64,000 bases of DNA, taken from the NCBI RefSeq assembly GCF_001187435.1, contig NZ_LFXA01000015.1, positions 1 through 64,000 on the forward strand, given 5' to 3'. Origin of the DNA: Streptomyces caatingaensis. GTDB lineage: Bacteria; Actinomycetota; Actinomycetes; Streptomycetales; Streptomycetaceae. Below, in pieces: positions 55,577 through 64,000 of this stretch (positions within the stretch are counted from its first letter, which is position 1; each line of letters begins with the position of its first letter). The notes below the pieces were generated by a model, which ran no database searches, was not told the DNA's origin, and saw only the letters and a program-made list of their open reading frames with translations. The position numbers and the translations under genes are program-made.

Positions 55577-58159
55577 ATGGACCCGACGAACCGGGAACCC
55601 GAGGCACCGCGCACGGACGCGGACGCGTCCGCGGAGGACGCCGCCGCGCGCGAACCCGGGCCGGTCCGGGTCGTCCAGCTCGTCGCCGGCGACTACCTGC
55701 TGACCGTCAACCCCGTCGACGGCAGCGAGATAGAGCCCTGCCCGCCCGGCCGGCTGCCCGCCCCCGCCGAGCGCCACGACGCCGCCGGCCGCGCCGACCG
55801 GGACCGGGCCGCCGCGCCGCCGGAGCCCGCCGGGGACACCGGGCCCGCGCTGCCCCTCGTCGGCCGCGGCGAGGTGCGCGGCAGACTCGGCCAACTCCTC
55901 TCGCGCGGACGCTCCGTACGCCTCACCGGCCCCGCGGGCTCCGGGCGCACCGCCCTGCTCGACGCGGTCGCCGCCGACTGCGCGGACCTCGCGCCCGACG
56001 GCGTCGTCCGGCTGAACGGCCGTCACCGCACCGCCGCCGACCTCCTGCACGAGCTCTTCGCCGCCGTCCACCACGCGCCGCTGCACCGGCCGGACCGGGC
56101 CGGACTCCTCGCCGTCGTCCGGGAGATCGGCGCCGTCGTCGTCCTGGACGACCTGGAGTTCGGCGGCGCCGCGCTCGACGAGCTGCTGGACGCGACCCCC
56201 GAGTGCGCCTTCCTCTTCGCGGCGGCGCCGGGCGTGGCCGCGCCCTCCGAGGGCGCCCACGTGGAGGAGGTGGCGCTCGGCGGGCTCGACCGCACCGACT
56301 GCCTGGAGCTGCTGGAGGCGGCCGCCGGGCGGCCGCTGACGGACGAGGAGGCCGACTGGGCCGCCGACCTGTGGGTCGAGTCCGACGGGCTGCCGCTGCG
56401 CTTCGTCCAGGCGGGGGCGGTGCTGCGGCTGCGGGACGCGGACGTCGCCGGGTCCGCCGTCGTCACGGACGAACGGCCGTTCAGCATCCCGGAGGACGGC
56501 GCCCCGGCGGGCGCGGAGGAGCCGGCCGTCGGGCTCGCCGGGCTGCCGCGCGGGGTCGCGCCGGCCGTGCCGCTCGCCGCCCGGCTCGGTCCGGCGGCCC
56601 GCGACACCCTGCGCCTCGCGCTCGCCCTCGGCGGCGAGGTGCCCCACCAGGCGCAGCTGCCGGCCCTCGTCGGCGACACCCACGCCGACGCCGCCGTCGG
56701 GGAGCTGCTCGCCGCCGGGCTCGTCACCGCCGCGGGCGCGCACTACCGGCTGGCGGCCGGGGTCGCCGCGGCGCTGTCGGAGGCGGGCTACGGCGAGGAG
56801 GCCGCGGAGGCGGCCGGGCGCGTGCTGACCGTCGCGCGGCACTACTCCTGGTGGGCCGGGCACCCGTCCGTCGCCCCCGAGCGCATCGCGGCCGAGGCCG
56901 ACACGATCCTCGCGGCGCTGGCCGCCCTCGTCTCCGGCGGCGCGCCCGGGCAGCCGGCCGCCGCGGTCCTGCTGGCCCGCACCGCCGCGCCGGCCTTCGC
57001 CGGGGCGCTGCACTGGAGCGCCTGGGAGCGGGCGCTGCGGCACGGGCAGGAGGCGGCGCGGCTGGCCGGCGAGGTCGGTGAAGAGGCCTATTTCCACCAC
57101 GAGTTGGGCGTGCTGGCGCTGTGCACCGGCAACATCGACCGGGCGCGGGCGGAGCTGGAGGCGTCCACCGGTCTGCGGGGGGTCCTCGCGGACAAGCGGG
57201 GGGCGGTCGCGAGCCGGCGCGCGCTGGCGCTGGTAGCGGACCGGGCGCGGGCGGTGGCGGCGGGTGCGGCCGGTGCTCCCGGTGCGCCCGGGGTTTCGGG
57301 GGCGGCCGCCCGGCCGGTGCGGATGCCGTCGGCGCCGCAGTCGCCGCGGACACCACAGGCGCCGCAGACACCGCAGACGCCCGGGGGCGAGGAGGTCCCG
57401 GCGGCGCGCAGCGAGCAGTCGGCGCCGCCGCCCGCGGTGCGTCCGGCCGTACGGACGGACGCGGTCGCTCCCGACCCGGACGGGGTGACCACCGCCGCCT
57501 TCCGCAAGGTCGCTCCCCCCGCGGCGGCCGGCCGGCGGGCCGCCGGCGTCCAGGCGTGGGCGCAGCGGCTGACGTCCGGCGGGGCCCGGCGCAACCTGGT
57601 CGCGGCCGGGGCCGGCGTCGTCCTCGCGGCCGTCCTCGGGACGGTCGTCACGCTCGGCGCGACGTCGGGCAACGGGGGCGGGGGCGCGACGGACTCGGAG
57701 GACCGCAAGCCCGGGCCGTCCGCGTCGCAGCAGGACGGCGACGGCGGCATGAGCGCGGACCGTCCGCAGGTCGGGCACGACGGGCCGGCGGTGGTGTCGG
57801 ACGGCCGGTCGCCGGGGCGGCCGGAGCGGTCGGGGACGCCGGGGGAGAGCGCGGAGCCGACCGGGACGCCGTCGGGGACGGGCACGCCGTCGCCCTCGGG
57901 GAGCGGGCAGCCGTCGGGCTCGCCGTCCGGGACGCGGACGCCGGGGCACGAGACGTCGTCGCCGGGGCCGACGGGCGATCCGTCGCCCACGGGGAAGCCG
58001 AAGCCCTCGGACCCCCCGAAGCCGCCGACCGGGGAGCCGGAGCCCTCGAAGGACCCCGGGCCGACGGACGGCGGCCACGAGACGGTGCCGCCGCCGGCGT
58101 CGCACTCCCCGGGGAGCGGGAGCGGCGGCGGGACGACGGCGAGCGCGGCGGGCCGCTGA
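55577..58159 (+). CDS. Large membrane-anchored NTPase-like protein
   Basis: An 860-residue protein. A polar N-terminus is followed at about 115 by an AAA/STAND-like core: SVRLTGPAGSGRTALLDAVA (Walker A with Arg in place of Lys) and AVVVLDDLEFGG (Walker B), then a helical winged or TPR-like region with EVGEEAYFHHELGVLALCTG-type repeats to about residue 560. A Pro/Ala linker, one membrane helix (NLVAAGAGVVLAAVLGTVVT, about 675-695) and an exterior 160-residue Ser/Pro/Gly/Thr tail follow. It may be a regulatory ATPase of the LAL type without an output HTH, or a wall-facing sensor. Function unknown. Confidence 0.75.
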   Translation: MDPTNREPEAPRTDADASAEDAAAREPGPVRVVQLVAGDYLLTVNPVDGSEIEPCPPGRLPAPAERHDAAGRADRDRAAAPPEPAGDTGPALPLVGRGEVRGRLGQLLSRGRSVRLTGPAGSGRTALLDAVAADCADLAPDGVVRLNGRHRTAADLLHELFAAVHHAPLHRPDRAGLLAVVREIGAVVVLDDLEFGGAALDELLDATPECAFLFAAAPGVAAPSEGAHVEEVALGGLDRTDCLELLEAAAGRPLTDEEADWAADLWVESDGLPLRFVQAGAVLRLRDADVAGSAVVTDERPFSIPEDGAPAGAEEPAVGLAGLPRGVAPAVPLAARLGPAARDTLRLALALGGEVPHQAQLPALVGDTHADAAVGELLAAGLVTAAGAHYRLAAGVAAALSEAGYGEEAAEAAGRVLTVARHYSWWAGHPSVAPERIAAEADTILAALAALVSGGAPGQPAAAVLLARTAAPAFAGALHWSAWERALRHGQEAARLAGEVGEEAYFHHELGVLALCTGNIDRARAELEASTGLRGVLADKRGAVASRRALALVADRARAVAAGAAGAPGAPGVSGAAARPVRMPSAPQSPRTPQAPQTPQTPGGEEVPAARSEQSAPPPAVRPAVRTDAVAPDPDGVTTAAFRKVAPPAAAGRRAAGVQAWAQRLTSGGARRNLVAAGAGVVLAAVLGTVVTLGATSGNGGGGATDSEDRKPGPSASQQDGDGGMSADRPQVGHDGPAVVSDGRSPGRPERSGTPGESAEPTGTPSGTGTPSPSGSGQPSGSPSGTRTPGHETSSPGPTGDPSPTGKPKPSDPPKPPTGEPEPSKDPGPTDGGHETVPPPASHSPGSGSGGGTTASAAGR

Positions 58160-58181
58160 CCGCCGCGCCCGGGCGGGCCGT

Positions 58182-58841
58182 TCAGAAGAGGCGGAGCTTG
58201 TCGTCCTCGATGCCGCGCAGGGCGTCGTAGTCGAGGACGACGCAGCTGATGCCGCGGTCCGTGGCGAGCACACGGGCCTGCGGCTTGATCTCCTGGGCGG
58301 CGAAGACTCCCCGCACGGGGGCGAGATGGGGATCGCGGTTGAGCAGCTCCAGGTAGCGCGTGAGCTGCTCCACACCGTCGATCTCGCCGCGGCGCTTGAG
58401 CTCGACGGCCACCGTCCCCCCGTCCGCGTCGCGGCAGAGGATGTCCACCGGCCCGATGGCGGTGGGGTATTCGCGGCGGATGAGGGTGTAGCCCTCGCCG
58501 AGGGTCTCGATGCGGTCCGCGAGGAGTTCCTGAAGGTGCGCTTCCACGCCGTCCTTGATGAGCCCGGGGTCGACGCCGAGTTCGTGCGAGGAGTCGTGGA
58601 GGACCTCCTCCATGGTGATGATGAGCTTCTCGCCCGCCTTGTTGATCACCGTCCAGACGCCCTCGTCCTCTTTGAGGGTGCACGGCGGGGACATCCAGTT
58701 GAGGGGCTTGTAGGCCCTGTCGTCCGCGTGGATCGAGACGCTGCCGTCTGCCTTGACCAGGATCAGACGGGGGGCGGAGGGCAGGTGGGCGGTGAGCCGG
58801 CCCGCGTAGTCCACGGAGCAACGGGCGATGACGAGACGCAT
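58182..58841 (-). CDS. nucS: Mismatch-specific endonuclease NucS
   Basis: Actinobacterial enzyme of non-canonical mismatch repair, working with the beta clamp and replacing MutS/MutL. The 219-residue product has the N-terminal DNA-binding half (VIARCSVDYAGRLTAHLP, LNWMSPPC) and the RecB-like nuclease half with PVDILCRDADGGTVAVELKRRG and TRYLELL. The end DDKLRLF matches the clamp-binding tail. ATG 58841. It converges with the NTPase-like gene. Confidence 0.95.
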   Translation of the reverse strand: MRLVIARCSVDYAGRLTAHLPSAPRLILVKADGSVSIHADDRAYKPLNWMSPPCTLKEDEGVWTVINKAGEKLIITMEEVLHDSSHELGVDPGLIKDGVEAHLQELLADRIETLGEGYTLIRREYPTAIGPVDILCRDADGGTVAVELKRRGEIDGVEQLTRYLELLNRDPHLAPVRGVFAAQEIKPQARVLATDRGISCVVLDYDALRGIEDDKLRLF

Positions 58842-59056
58842 GGTGGGCCACGCTACTCGACTCCCGGCACCGGACGCGATTCGCCCTGGACCGTCCCCTT
58901 CGCCGTTGGCCAGTTGTCGGTACGTTCTCCTGGTGGGGCAGCAGTGGCCGGATTACCGTGGGAGCCGGGCGGCCGTCGTACGGGCACAGGGCGTCGTCGT
59001 CCGCTCGCCCATCCCGAAGACCCCGCCCCGCGGCGGGGTCGCGAGAGGAGACACCC

Positions 59057-59449
59057 ATGTCGCTCGACGTCTCACCGGCCCTCCTTGAACAGGCCGAGCG
59101 AGGCGAGGTCGACGAAGCGGCCTTCGTCGACTGCGTCCGGACCTCCCTGCCGTACGCATGGGAGCTGATCAGCTCGCTCGTGGACCGGCTCAGGGAAGAC
59201 GGTGGTGAGTTCGCCGACAACCTCACCCCGCCGCCGTCCGAATTCCACCGCGGCCAGCTGCTGCGGGTCCTGGCGAGCGACGCGATCCGGGGGGCGGTGC
59301 AGCGGCACTTCGGGGTCCGCCTGGCCTTCCAGAACTGCCACCGGGTGGCGGTCTTCCCGCTCGACCCCGCGGCCGACGCCCGGCTGGAGCGCTTCACCTC
59401 GGTGCGGAGCCAGGTGCTCAACCAGTCCCCGGAGCTGCGCGACTGCTGA
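59057..59449 (+). CDS. Conserved actinobacterial small protein
   Basis: A 130-residue cytosolic protein (LDVSPALLEQAERGEVDEAA, then FVDCVRTSLPYAWELISSLV, then a C-terminal FGVRLAFQNCHRVAVFPLDP). Streptomycetes carry it beside nucS as I recall it, under a family name without function. The ATG is preceded by GAGAGGAGA. No catalytic motif recognised. Confidence 0.8.
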   Translation: MSLDVSPALLEQAERGEVDEAAFVDCVRTSLPYAWELISSLVDRLREDGGEFADNLTPPPSEFHRGQLLRVLASDAIRGAVQRHFGVRLAFQNCHRVAVFPLDPAADARLERFTSVRSQVLNQSPELRDC

Positions 59450-59535
59450 CCGGCCGGTCCGTCCGGCGCTGCCGCCGCCCCGCCCGGGCAGGGAGCGGCA
59501 GCTCCCCGGAGCCTGTGACCCGGGGGCGACGGAGG

Positions 59536-60561
59536 TCAGGAGAGCAGCGGGAGGACGTCGGTGCCCAGGCGGCGCAGGTTCTCCTCGGTGGCGGCGAGGT
59601 CGCCGGAGCCCTCCGCGAGCAGGGCGAAGCGGCGGACGCCGGTGCGCTCGGCGGTGGCCGCGAGGCGGTCCGCGCACAGCCGTGGCGGCCCCACCGGGTG
59701 GATGCGGCACAGGAGTTCGGTGTACTCCTGGGGGTCGCGCATGCGGCGCTCGCGCCCGTCGACGGTGACGTGGGCCCCGAGCCCCTGGCGCAGCCAGCCG
59801 GGCATGGCCTTGAGCAGGGTCTCGGCCGCCTCGGGCCGGCGGTCGCCGACCTGGACGACGCCGGCCGCCACGTGCCCGGGCTCCGCGGCCTCCTCGGGCG
59901 TCGCACCCGCCTCCAGGGCACAGGCGCGCCACAGGGCCACCATGTCCGCCTTCTCCTCGTCCGTGCTGTGCATGCCCAGGAGCATGGGCAGCCGGTGCCG
60001 GGCGGCGAGCCGGACGCTCGCGGGGGAGGTGCAGGCGACGGTCACCGGCGGTCCGGGCCGGCCGAAGAGGTCGTCGGCGCGGGGGACGACGGGGACCTCG
60101 CGGAAGGCGAAGCGCTCGCCGGCGGCGGCCACGCGGGGTTCGCGCAGCCAGCGCATCAGCAGTTCGAGGGATTCCGGAAACGCTTCTTCGTAAGCCGCGA
60201 GGCCGGCGTTGAACACTTCCAGGTCCACCCAGGGGCCGCCGCGTCCCACCCCGAGGGTGAACCTGCCGCCGGAGGTGAGGTGCAGGAGCGCCGTCTGTTC
60301 CCCGAGGGTCACGGGGTGTGTGGTGGGCAGGACGCTGACGGCGGTGCCCACCCCGATGCGCCGGGTGCGGCCCAGCAGCAGCGCGGCCAGCGTGATCGCG
60401 GAGGGGCAGACGCCGTACGGGACGAAGTGGTGCTCGGCCACCCAGACCGCGTCCAGCCCGGCCTCCTCGGCGACCTCCGCGGTCCGCACCGCCCGGTGGA
60501 GGGCCTCGTCGTGGCCCTGGCCCGGGAACTGAGCGGCCAGGACGAACGCTCCAACGCGCAT
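59536..60561 (-). CDS. LLM-class flavin-dependent oxidoreductase
   Basis: A 341-residue luciferase-like TIM-barrel enzyme using FMNH2 or F420. It has GLDAVWVAEHHFVPYG (the bacterial luciferase EHH motif), IGVGTAVSVLPTTHPVTLGE, and GRFTLGVGRGGPW. The substrate is not predictable. The start is ATG 60561 (MRVGAFVLAAQFP); the ORF extension upstream is Arg/Gly-rich noise. Confidence 0.88.
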   Translation of the reverse strand: MRVGAFVLAAQFPGQGHDEALHRAVRTAEVAEEAGLDAVWVAEHHFVPYGVCPSAITLAALLLGRTRRIGVGTAVSVLPTTHPVTLGEQTALLHLTSGGRFTLGVGRGGPWVDLEVFNAGLAAYEEAFPESLELLMRWLREPRVAAAGERFAFREVPVVPRADDLFGRPGPPVTVACTSPASVRLAARHRLPMLLGMHSTDEEKADMVALWRACALEAGATPEEAAEPGHVAAGVVQVGDRRPEAAETLLKAMPGWLRQGLGAHVTVDGRERRMRDPQEYTELLCRIHPVGPPRLCADRLAATAERTGVRRFALLAEGSGDLAATEENLRRLGTDVLPLLS

Positions 60562-60711
60562 CGGTCGTCTGCCTCCTGGCGGTCCTGCCGCCGGTCTCGT
60601 GCGGTCCATCGACGAATTAACGTTTGACCGGTGCCGGAAGGTACGGGCGTTCAGGAAGTTTTCATGATGATCAGAGGAGGCGGGTGGGTAGGGGCCGGTT
60701 GCACCGGGCCG

Positions 60712-60747
60712 GGGCCGTGACCGTGCCGCGTACCCTGGTCACGGCCC
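60712..60747. promoter_or_regulatory. Inverted repeat with a TACCCT box upstream of the zinc-ribbon-like gene
   Basis: GGGCCGTGACC (60712-60722) and GGTCACGGCCC (60737-60747) are perfectly inverted, with TACCCT (60731-60736), a typical -10 sequence, just before the right arm. It could be an operator overlapping the promoter or a leader hairpin. Confidence 0.4.
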
Positions 60748-60776
60748 GTAGCCCGCCCCGACCTCCGAGGTGACCC

Positions 60777-61115
60777 GTGTCCCCGCGCCGAAACCGCCCG
60801 CGAGGCGGCGCCGTCCGACAAGCCGCCGCGTCCGCCGCGTACGGGACCGGCGCGGTGCGCCACGGCCTGGAGCGGACGGAGAGCTGGCAGGGCGAGGACT
60901 GGTCGGTCCGCATGATCGGCGGGGGCGCCGCCGCCAAGCACTACCGCTGCCCCGGCTGCGACCAGGAGATCCCGCCCGGGGTGCCGCACCTGGTGGTGTG
61001 GCCGCAGTACGGCGCGGGGGTGGAGGACCGGCGGCACTGGCACACGTCGTGCTGGAACGCGAGGGACCGCCGGAGCGCGAGGCTCCAGCGGTCCCGTAAC
61101 GCGCCCCGGTACTGA
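60777..61115 (+). CDS. Small zinc-ribbon-like hypothetical protein
   Basis: A 112-residue basic protein. The centre, HYRCPGCDQEIPPGVPHLVVW then a spaced HWHTSCW, places CxxC and HxH..C in a probable zinc-binding arrangement. The N-terminal 25 residues and C-terminal 20 are Arg-rich, suggesting nucleic-acid contact. Function unknown. GTG 60777 follows GAGGTGACCC. Confidence 0.7.
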   Translation: MSPRRNRPRGGAVRQAAASAAYGTGAVRHGLERTESWQGEDWSVRMIGGGAAAKHYRCPGCDQEIPPGVPHLVVWPQYGAGVEDRRHWHTSCWNARDRRSARLQRSRNAPRY

Positions 61116-61128
61116 CCGGGCCGGGGCG

Positions 61129-62034
61129 TCAGGCGTCGCGCTTCGTCATCGCCGCGTACGCGCCGCCGAGGGCGACGGCGGTGACGCCGAGGACGATCCA
61201 CAGCGGCGTCCAGCCGGTGGGGCCGTCGTCCCCGAGCTCGGCGCCGTAGAAGACGGCGAGCTGGCTGGGGATCGAGTAGGTGGCCAGCGCCTTGCCGATC
61301 GGGCGGACCGACTCGGCCATCATGAACAGCGACAGCAGCGGGGGCAGCAGCACCAGCCCCAGCATGGTGGTGATCGCGCCGGCGGAGTGCCGCAGCAGCG
61401 CGCCCACGGCGAGCGAGAGCAGGCCCAGGGCCGCCACGTAGCCGCTGACGCCGAGGGTGGCCTTGACCCACTCGGAGCCGCCGACCCCGTTCGGCGTCCG
61501 GTCGGCCAGCAGGCCCGCGTCCAGCAGGGCCACCAGCGTCGTCGCCACCAGCGTCAGCACGAAGGTCAGCGCGAAGAAGACGATCGCCTTGGCGCCCAGC
61601 ACCCGGCCCCGGCTGGGGCAGGCGGTGAGCGTGGTGCGGATGAGGCCGGTGCCGTACTCGGACGAGATGGTCAGCACACCCAGGGTGAGCAGCGGGATCA
61701 TGCCGAGCAGGATGCCGACGAAGCCCATCCCCAGGATCTGGGAGTCCTCGCCGAAGTCGGCGTCGTCGGCGACGTTGTAGGTGACCAGGGCGATCAGGGT
61801 GCCGATGCCGATGACGACGACGAGCATCGTGCCCAGCGTCCACATCGTCGAGCGGAGCGACTTGATCTTGGTCCACTCGGCGGCGATCGCGTCGCCCAGG
61901 GTGGCCCGGCGCACGGGGATCGGCGAGACGTAGCCGCCGGCCGGGGCCTGGCCGGGCCAGTACGGCTGCCCGGCGGCCTGGGCCTGGTGCTGCGGCGCGG
62001 GCGCGGCGGGCGGGGGTGTCATCGGGGCGGTCAT
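61129..62034 (-). CDS. ABC transporter permease (ABC-2 type)
   Basis: A 301-residue membrane protein. After a Pro/Ala/Gln-rich cytosolic start it has six helices (for example TMWTLGTMLVVVIGIGTLIAL, MGFVGILLGMIPLLTLGVLTI, ALTFVLTLVATTLVALLDAG). SSEYGTGLIRTTLTACPSR is the ABC-2 hallmark before the second helix pair. It is the membrane partner of the ATPase whose gene overlaps its start by 4 bp. Likely an exporter; substrate unknown. Confidence 0.9.
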   Translation of the reverse strand: MTAPMTPPPAAPAPQHQAQAAGQPYWPGQAPAGGYVSPIPVRRATLGDAIAAEWTKIKSLRSTMWTLGTMLVVVIGIGTLIALVTYNVADDADFGEDSQILGMGFVGILLGMIPLLTLGVLTISSEYGTGLIRTTLTACPSRGRVLGAKAIVFFALTFVLTLVATTLVALLDAGLLADRTPNGVGGSEWVKATLGVSGYVAALGLLSLAVGALLRHSAGAITTMLGLVLLPPLLSLFMMAESVRPIGKALATYSIPSQLAVFYGAELGDDGPTGWTPLWIVLGVTAVALGGAYAAMTKRDA

Positions 62035-63308
62035 CGGGCGTCCTCGCTGTCACGCTTGGTCAGGTCGGCGGGGGCGGCCGCACCCTCGGGTGCGGCGGGG
62101 GCGGGAGCGGCGGCCGGGGCCGGGGGCGCCTCGCCGGACGGCGGTGCCGCGACCGGGGGCGGCGGCGGGGCCGCGGCGGCGCGGTCCTGCGGCGCGGGCG
62201 GCTGCGCCTGCTGCCCGGGCGCGGGCTGCCGCGGCGCCTGCTGCGGCGGGGCGGGCGGCTGCTGCGCGTACGGGTTGGGCTGCTCGCCCGGCAGCACCGG
62301 GTAGCCGCCCGGGCCGCCCCAGCCCGGCGGGACGGGCGCGCCCGGCATCGCGTACCCCGGCGCGGGCTGCTGGAAGCCGGCGCGCGCGTCCTGCGTCGAG
62401 CGGTAGTCCACGGCGGCCTGGGTCATGCGCATGTACGCCTCCTCCAGGGACGCCTGGTGCGGCGAGAGCTCCCACAGCCGGATGTCCGCGGCGTGCGCGA
62501 GGTCGCTGATGCGCGGCAGGGCGAGACCGGTGACGCGCAGCGCGCCGTCGGGCTCGGGCAGCACCTGGCCGCCGGCCTCCACCAGCGCCGAGGTCAGCTT
62601 CTCGCGCCCCTCCGGCTCGCCGTCCGGCGTGCGGACGCGGGCGAAGCCGGCGGAGTTCGCGGCGATGAAGTCCTCGACGCTCATGTCCGCCAGCAGCTGC
62701 CCGCGGCCGATGACGATCAAGTGGTCGGCGGTGAGCGCCATCTCGCTCATCAGGTGCGAGGAGACGAACACGGTGCGGCCCTCGGCGGCCAGCCGCTTCA
62801 TCAGGTTGCGGACCCACAGGATGCCCTCGGGGTCCAGGCCGTTGACCGGCTCGTCGAAGAGCAGCACCTGGGGGTCGCCGAGCAGCGCCGCGGCGATGCC
62901 CAGCCGCTGGCCCATGCCCAGCGAGAAGCCCTTCGAGCGCCGCTTCGCCACGTCCTGGAGGCCGACGACGCCCAGCACCTCGTCCACCCGGCGGGCCGGG
63001 ATGCCGGAGAGCTGCGCGAGGGACAGCAGGTGGTGGTAGGCGCTGCGCCCGCCGTGCACGGCCTTGGCGTCGATCAGCGCGCCGACCTGGCGGGGCGCGT
63101 TCGGCAGCTCCCGGTAGGGGCGGCCACCGATCGTGACCCGGCCCGCGGTGGGCACGTCCAGGCCGAGGATCATGCGCATGGTGGTGGACTTCCCGGAGCC
63201 GTTCGGGCCCAGGAAGCCGGTCACCATGCCCGGCCTCACCTGGAACGTCAGGTTGTGCACGGCCGTCTTGGCGCCGTAGCGCTTCGTCAGGCCGACTGCC
63301 TCGATCAT
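62031..63308 (-). CDS. ABC transporter ATP-binding protein with Pro/Ala-rich tail
   Basis: The 425-residue ATPase of the exporter pair. Walker A FLGPNGSGKSTTMRMILGL, signature SKGFSLGMGQRLGIAAALLG, Walker B VLLFDEPVNGLDPEGI, H-loop VFVSSHLMSEMAL. The core ends near residue 300; the last 120 residues are Pro, Ala, Gln and Gly-rich (YPVLPGEQPNPYAQQPPAPP), unusual for the family but seen in other streptomycetes, and may tether partners. The 3' end overlaps the permease gene. Confidence 0.92.
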   Translation of the reverse strand: MIEAVGLTKRYGAKTAVHNLTFQVRPGMVTGFLGPNGSGKSTTMRMILGLDVPTAGRVTIGGRPYRELPNAPRQVGALIDAKAVHGGRSAYHHLLSLAQLSGIPARRVDEVLGVVGLQDVAKRRSKGFSLGMGQRLGIAAALLGDPQVLLFDEPVNGLDPEGILWVRNLMKRLAAEGRTVFVSSHLMSEMALTADHLIVIGRGQLLADMSVEDFIAANSAGFARVRTPDGEPEGREKLTSALVEAGGQVLPEPDGALRVTGLALPRISDLAHAADIRLWELSPHQASLEEAYMRMTQAAVDYRSTQDARAGFQQPAPGYAMPGAPVPPGWGGPGGYPVLPGEQPNPYAQQPPAPPQQAPRQPAPGQQAQPPAPQDRAAAAPPPPPVAAPPSGEAPPAPAAAPAPAAPEGAAAPADLTKRDSEDAR

Positions 63309-63424
63309 TCTCCGCCCCTCGCGAGATGGTCGGGGCGCATGCCCCCGTTCGGGTTAGGAGGATAACGAGGGGGTGACGGAATCACGGAATGCGCGACGGC
63401 CGCCGGGGCGGCGGTCCGCGGCGC

Positions 63425-64000
63425 TCACGGGGACAACTCGGCGTGGCTCAGGTCGCCTTGGCCCGATGCCCCCGGAAGCCCTTCCTCCGCCCGGACCCAG
63501 CCCTCCTCGGCGAAGATCCGCGCCCCCAGCTCCCGCACCGCGTCTTCGTTGCGCGCGCGCCGGATCCAGGCCGCCGGATCCGGGCCCAGCAGGGCGCGCA
63601 GCCGCGGCGAGGCCGCGAGCAGCGCCCGCAGCAGGGCGGACTGGTCGCCCCCGCCCGGGCGGGGCCGGCCGGTGGCCGGGTCCAGCAGGACGCCGTGGCG
63701 CGAGACGTACACGTACGCGCCGCCCAGCCGGGGGCCGGCCGGCGGCGTCATCGGATACGCCGCCCCGGGCAGCAGGACCCGGCGGTAGTGCACCTCGGAG
63801 GCGTCCACGACGGCCATCTGCGCCGGGTCCAGCCAGCCGACCACGAGGGGCCGCTCGGCGTCCGGGTCGGCGTACGGGGCCGCGGCCACGTACCCGGCCC
63901 GGCCGATGTGGGCCGAGCAGCCCACGCCGATGCCGCGCACCGTCACCGGGACCATGGGCACCACGGCCGGCACACCCGCCGTCCCGAGCTTGTGCGCGAT
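63425..64000 (-). CDS. Hypothetical protein, 5' end beyond the window
   Basis: The frame stays open to the right edge (IAHKLGTAGVPAVVPMVPVTV is already in the reading frame before the first ATG at 63973), so the gene starts outside. The visible 191 residues show VRGIGVGCSAHIGRAGYVAA, VVDASEVHYRRVLLPGAAYP, and DPATGRPRPGGGDQSALLRA. No family recognised. It is upstream of the ABC transporter genes on the same strand, 116 bp away. Confidence 0.65.
   Translation of the reverse strand: MAHKLGTAGVPAVVPMVPVTVRGIGVGCSAHIGRAGYVAAAPYADPDAERPLVVGWLDPAQMAVVDASEVHYRRVLLPGAAYPMTPPAGPRLGGAYVYVSRHGVLLDPATGRPRPGGGDQSALLRALLAASPRLRALLGPDPAAWIRRARNEDAVRELGARIFAEEGWVRAEEGLPGASGQGDLSHAELSP

Overview
The window is very GC-rich and encodes an actinomycete-type gene set. 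GTG and TTG starts are frequent, secreted hydrolases are common, there is a conservon signalling operon, and the block lysA-hom-thrC-thrB-rho-LCP-rpmE-prfA-prmC-atp is arranged as I remember it in Streptomyces chromosomes. I read it as the core chromosome of a Streptomyces or close relative. I see no integrase, transposase, plasmid or phage module and no CRISPR array.

Left part (1-9.2 kb): lon protease, whose coding sequence carries an in-frame copy of a small palindromic repeat next to the Walker A motif. It is followed by a decayed two-HTH MerR (TioE-like) regulator, a SAM methyltransferase, a secreted lamin-tail protein preceded by 14-bp tandem repeats, a DUF1648-type membrane protein followed by a broken GntR/YtrA regulator, and a large secreted M4 metalloprotease.

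9.2-21.8 kb: a GH25 lysozyme with a TTA (bldA) codon in its signal peptide, a MarR regulator, a PP2C-like protein, a conservon operon (NIT-domain sensor kinase, roadblock protein, DUF742 protein, small GTPase) ending in a StyA-like flavin monooxygenase, a convergent NlpC/P60 hydrolase, a small hypothetical, a TetR regulator beside an AurF-like diiron oxygenase, and a frameshifted secreted polysaccharide deacetylase.

21.8-32.8 kb: two arginine tRNA genes with terminators, a single-domain response regulator, nrtL, then the lysine/threonine genes lysA, hom, thrC and thrB, then rho with a strong terminator, then an LCP ligase for wall polymers.

32.9-48.1 kb: translation genes rpmE, prfA and prmC; tsaC-type tRNA modification; an LMW-phosphatase-like protein lacking the usual nucleophile Cys; an SHMT-like PLP enzyme; a WecA/TagO-like lipid-carrier sugar-1-phosphate transferase; then the whole F1Fo ATP synthase operon atpIBEFHAGDC. 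A Rex-like operator lies upstream of atpI, and atpI itself carries a frameshift in a G run. A DUF2550 protein follows.

48.1-64 kb: a secreted CBM2-FnIII-FnIII-GH18 chitinase whose promoter repeats overlap the end of the adjacent two-component regulator gene (ChiS/ChiR-like), a membrane protein, a PduO-type cobalamin adenosyltransferase, 3-hydroxybutyryl-CoA dehydrogenase, a STAS protein, a large NTPase-like membrane-anchored protein, the mismatch endonuclease nucS, small conserved actinobacterial proteins, an LLM flavin oxidoreductase, an ABC transporter pair, and a gene running off the right edge.

No single large unknown system is evident. The most useful leads are regulatory sites (Rex site, chitinase repeats, TetR operator), several broken or frameshifted genes, altered catalytic motifs, and the conservon-monooxygenase pairing.
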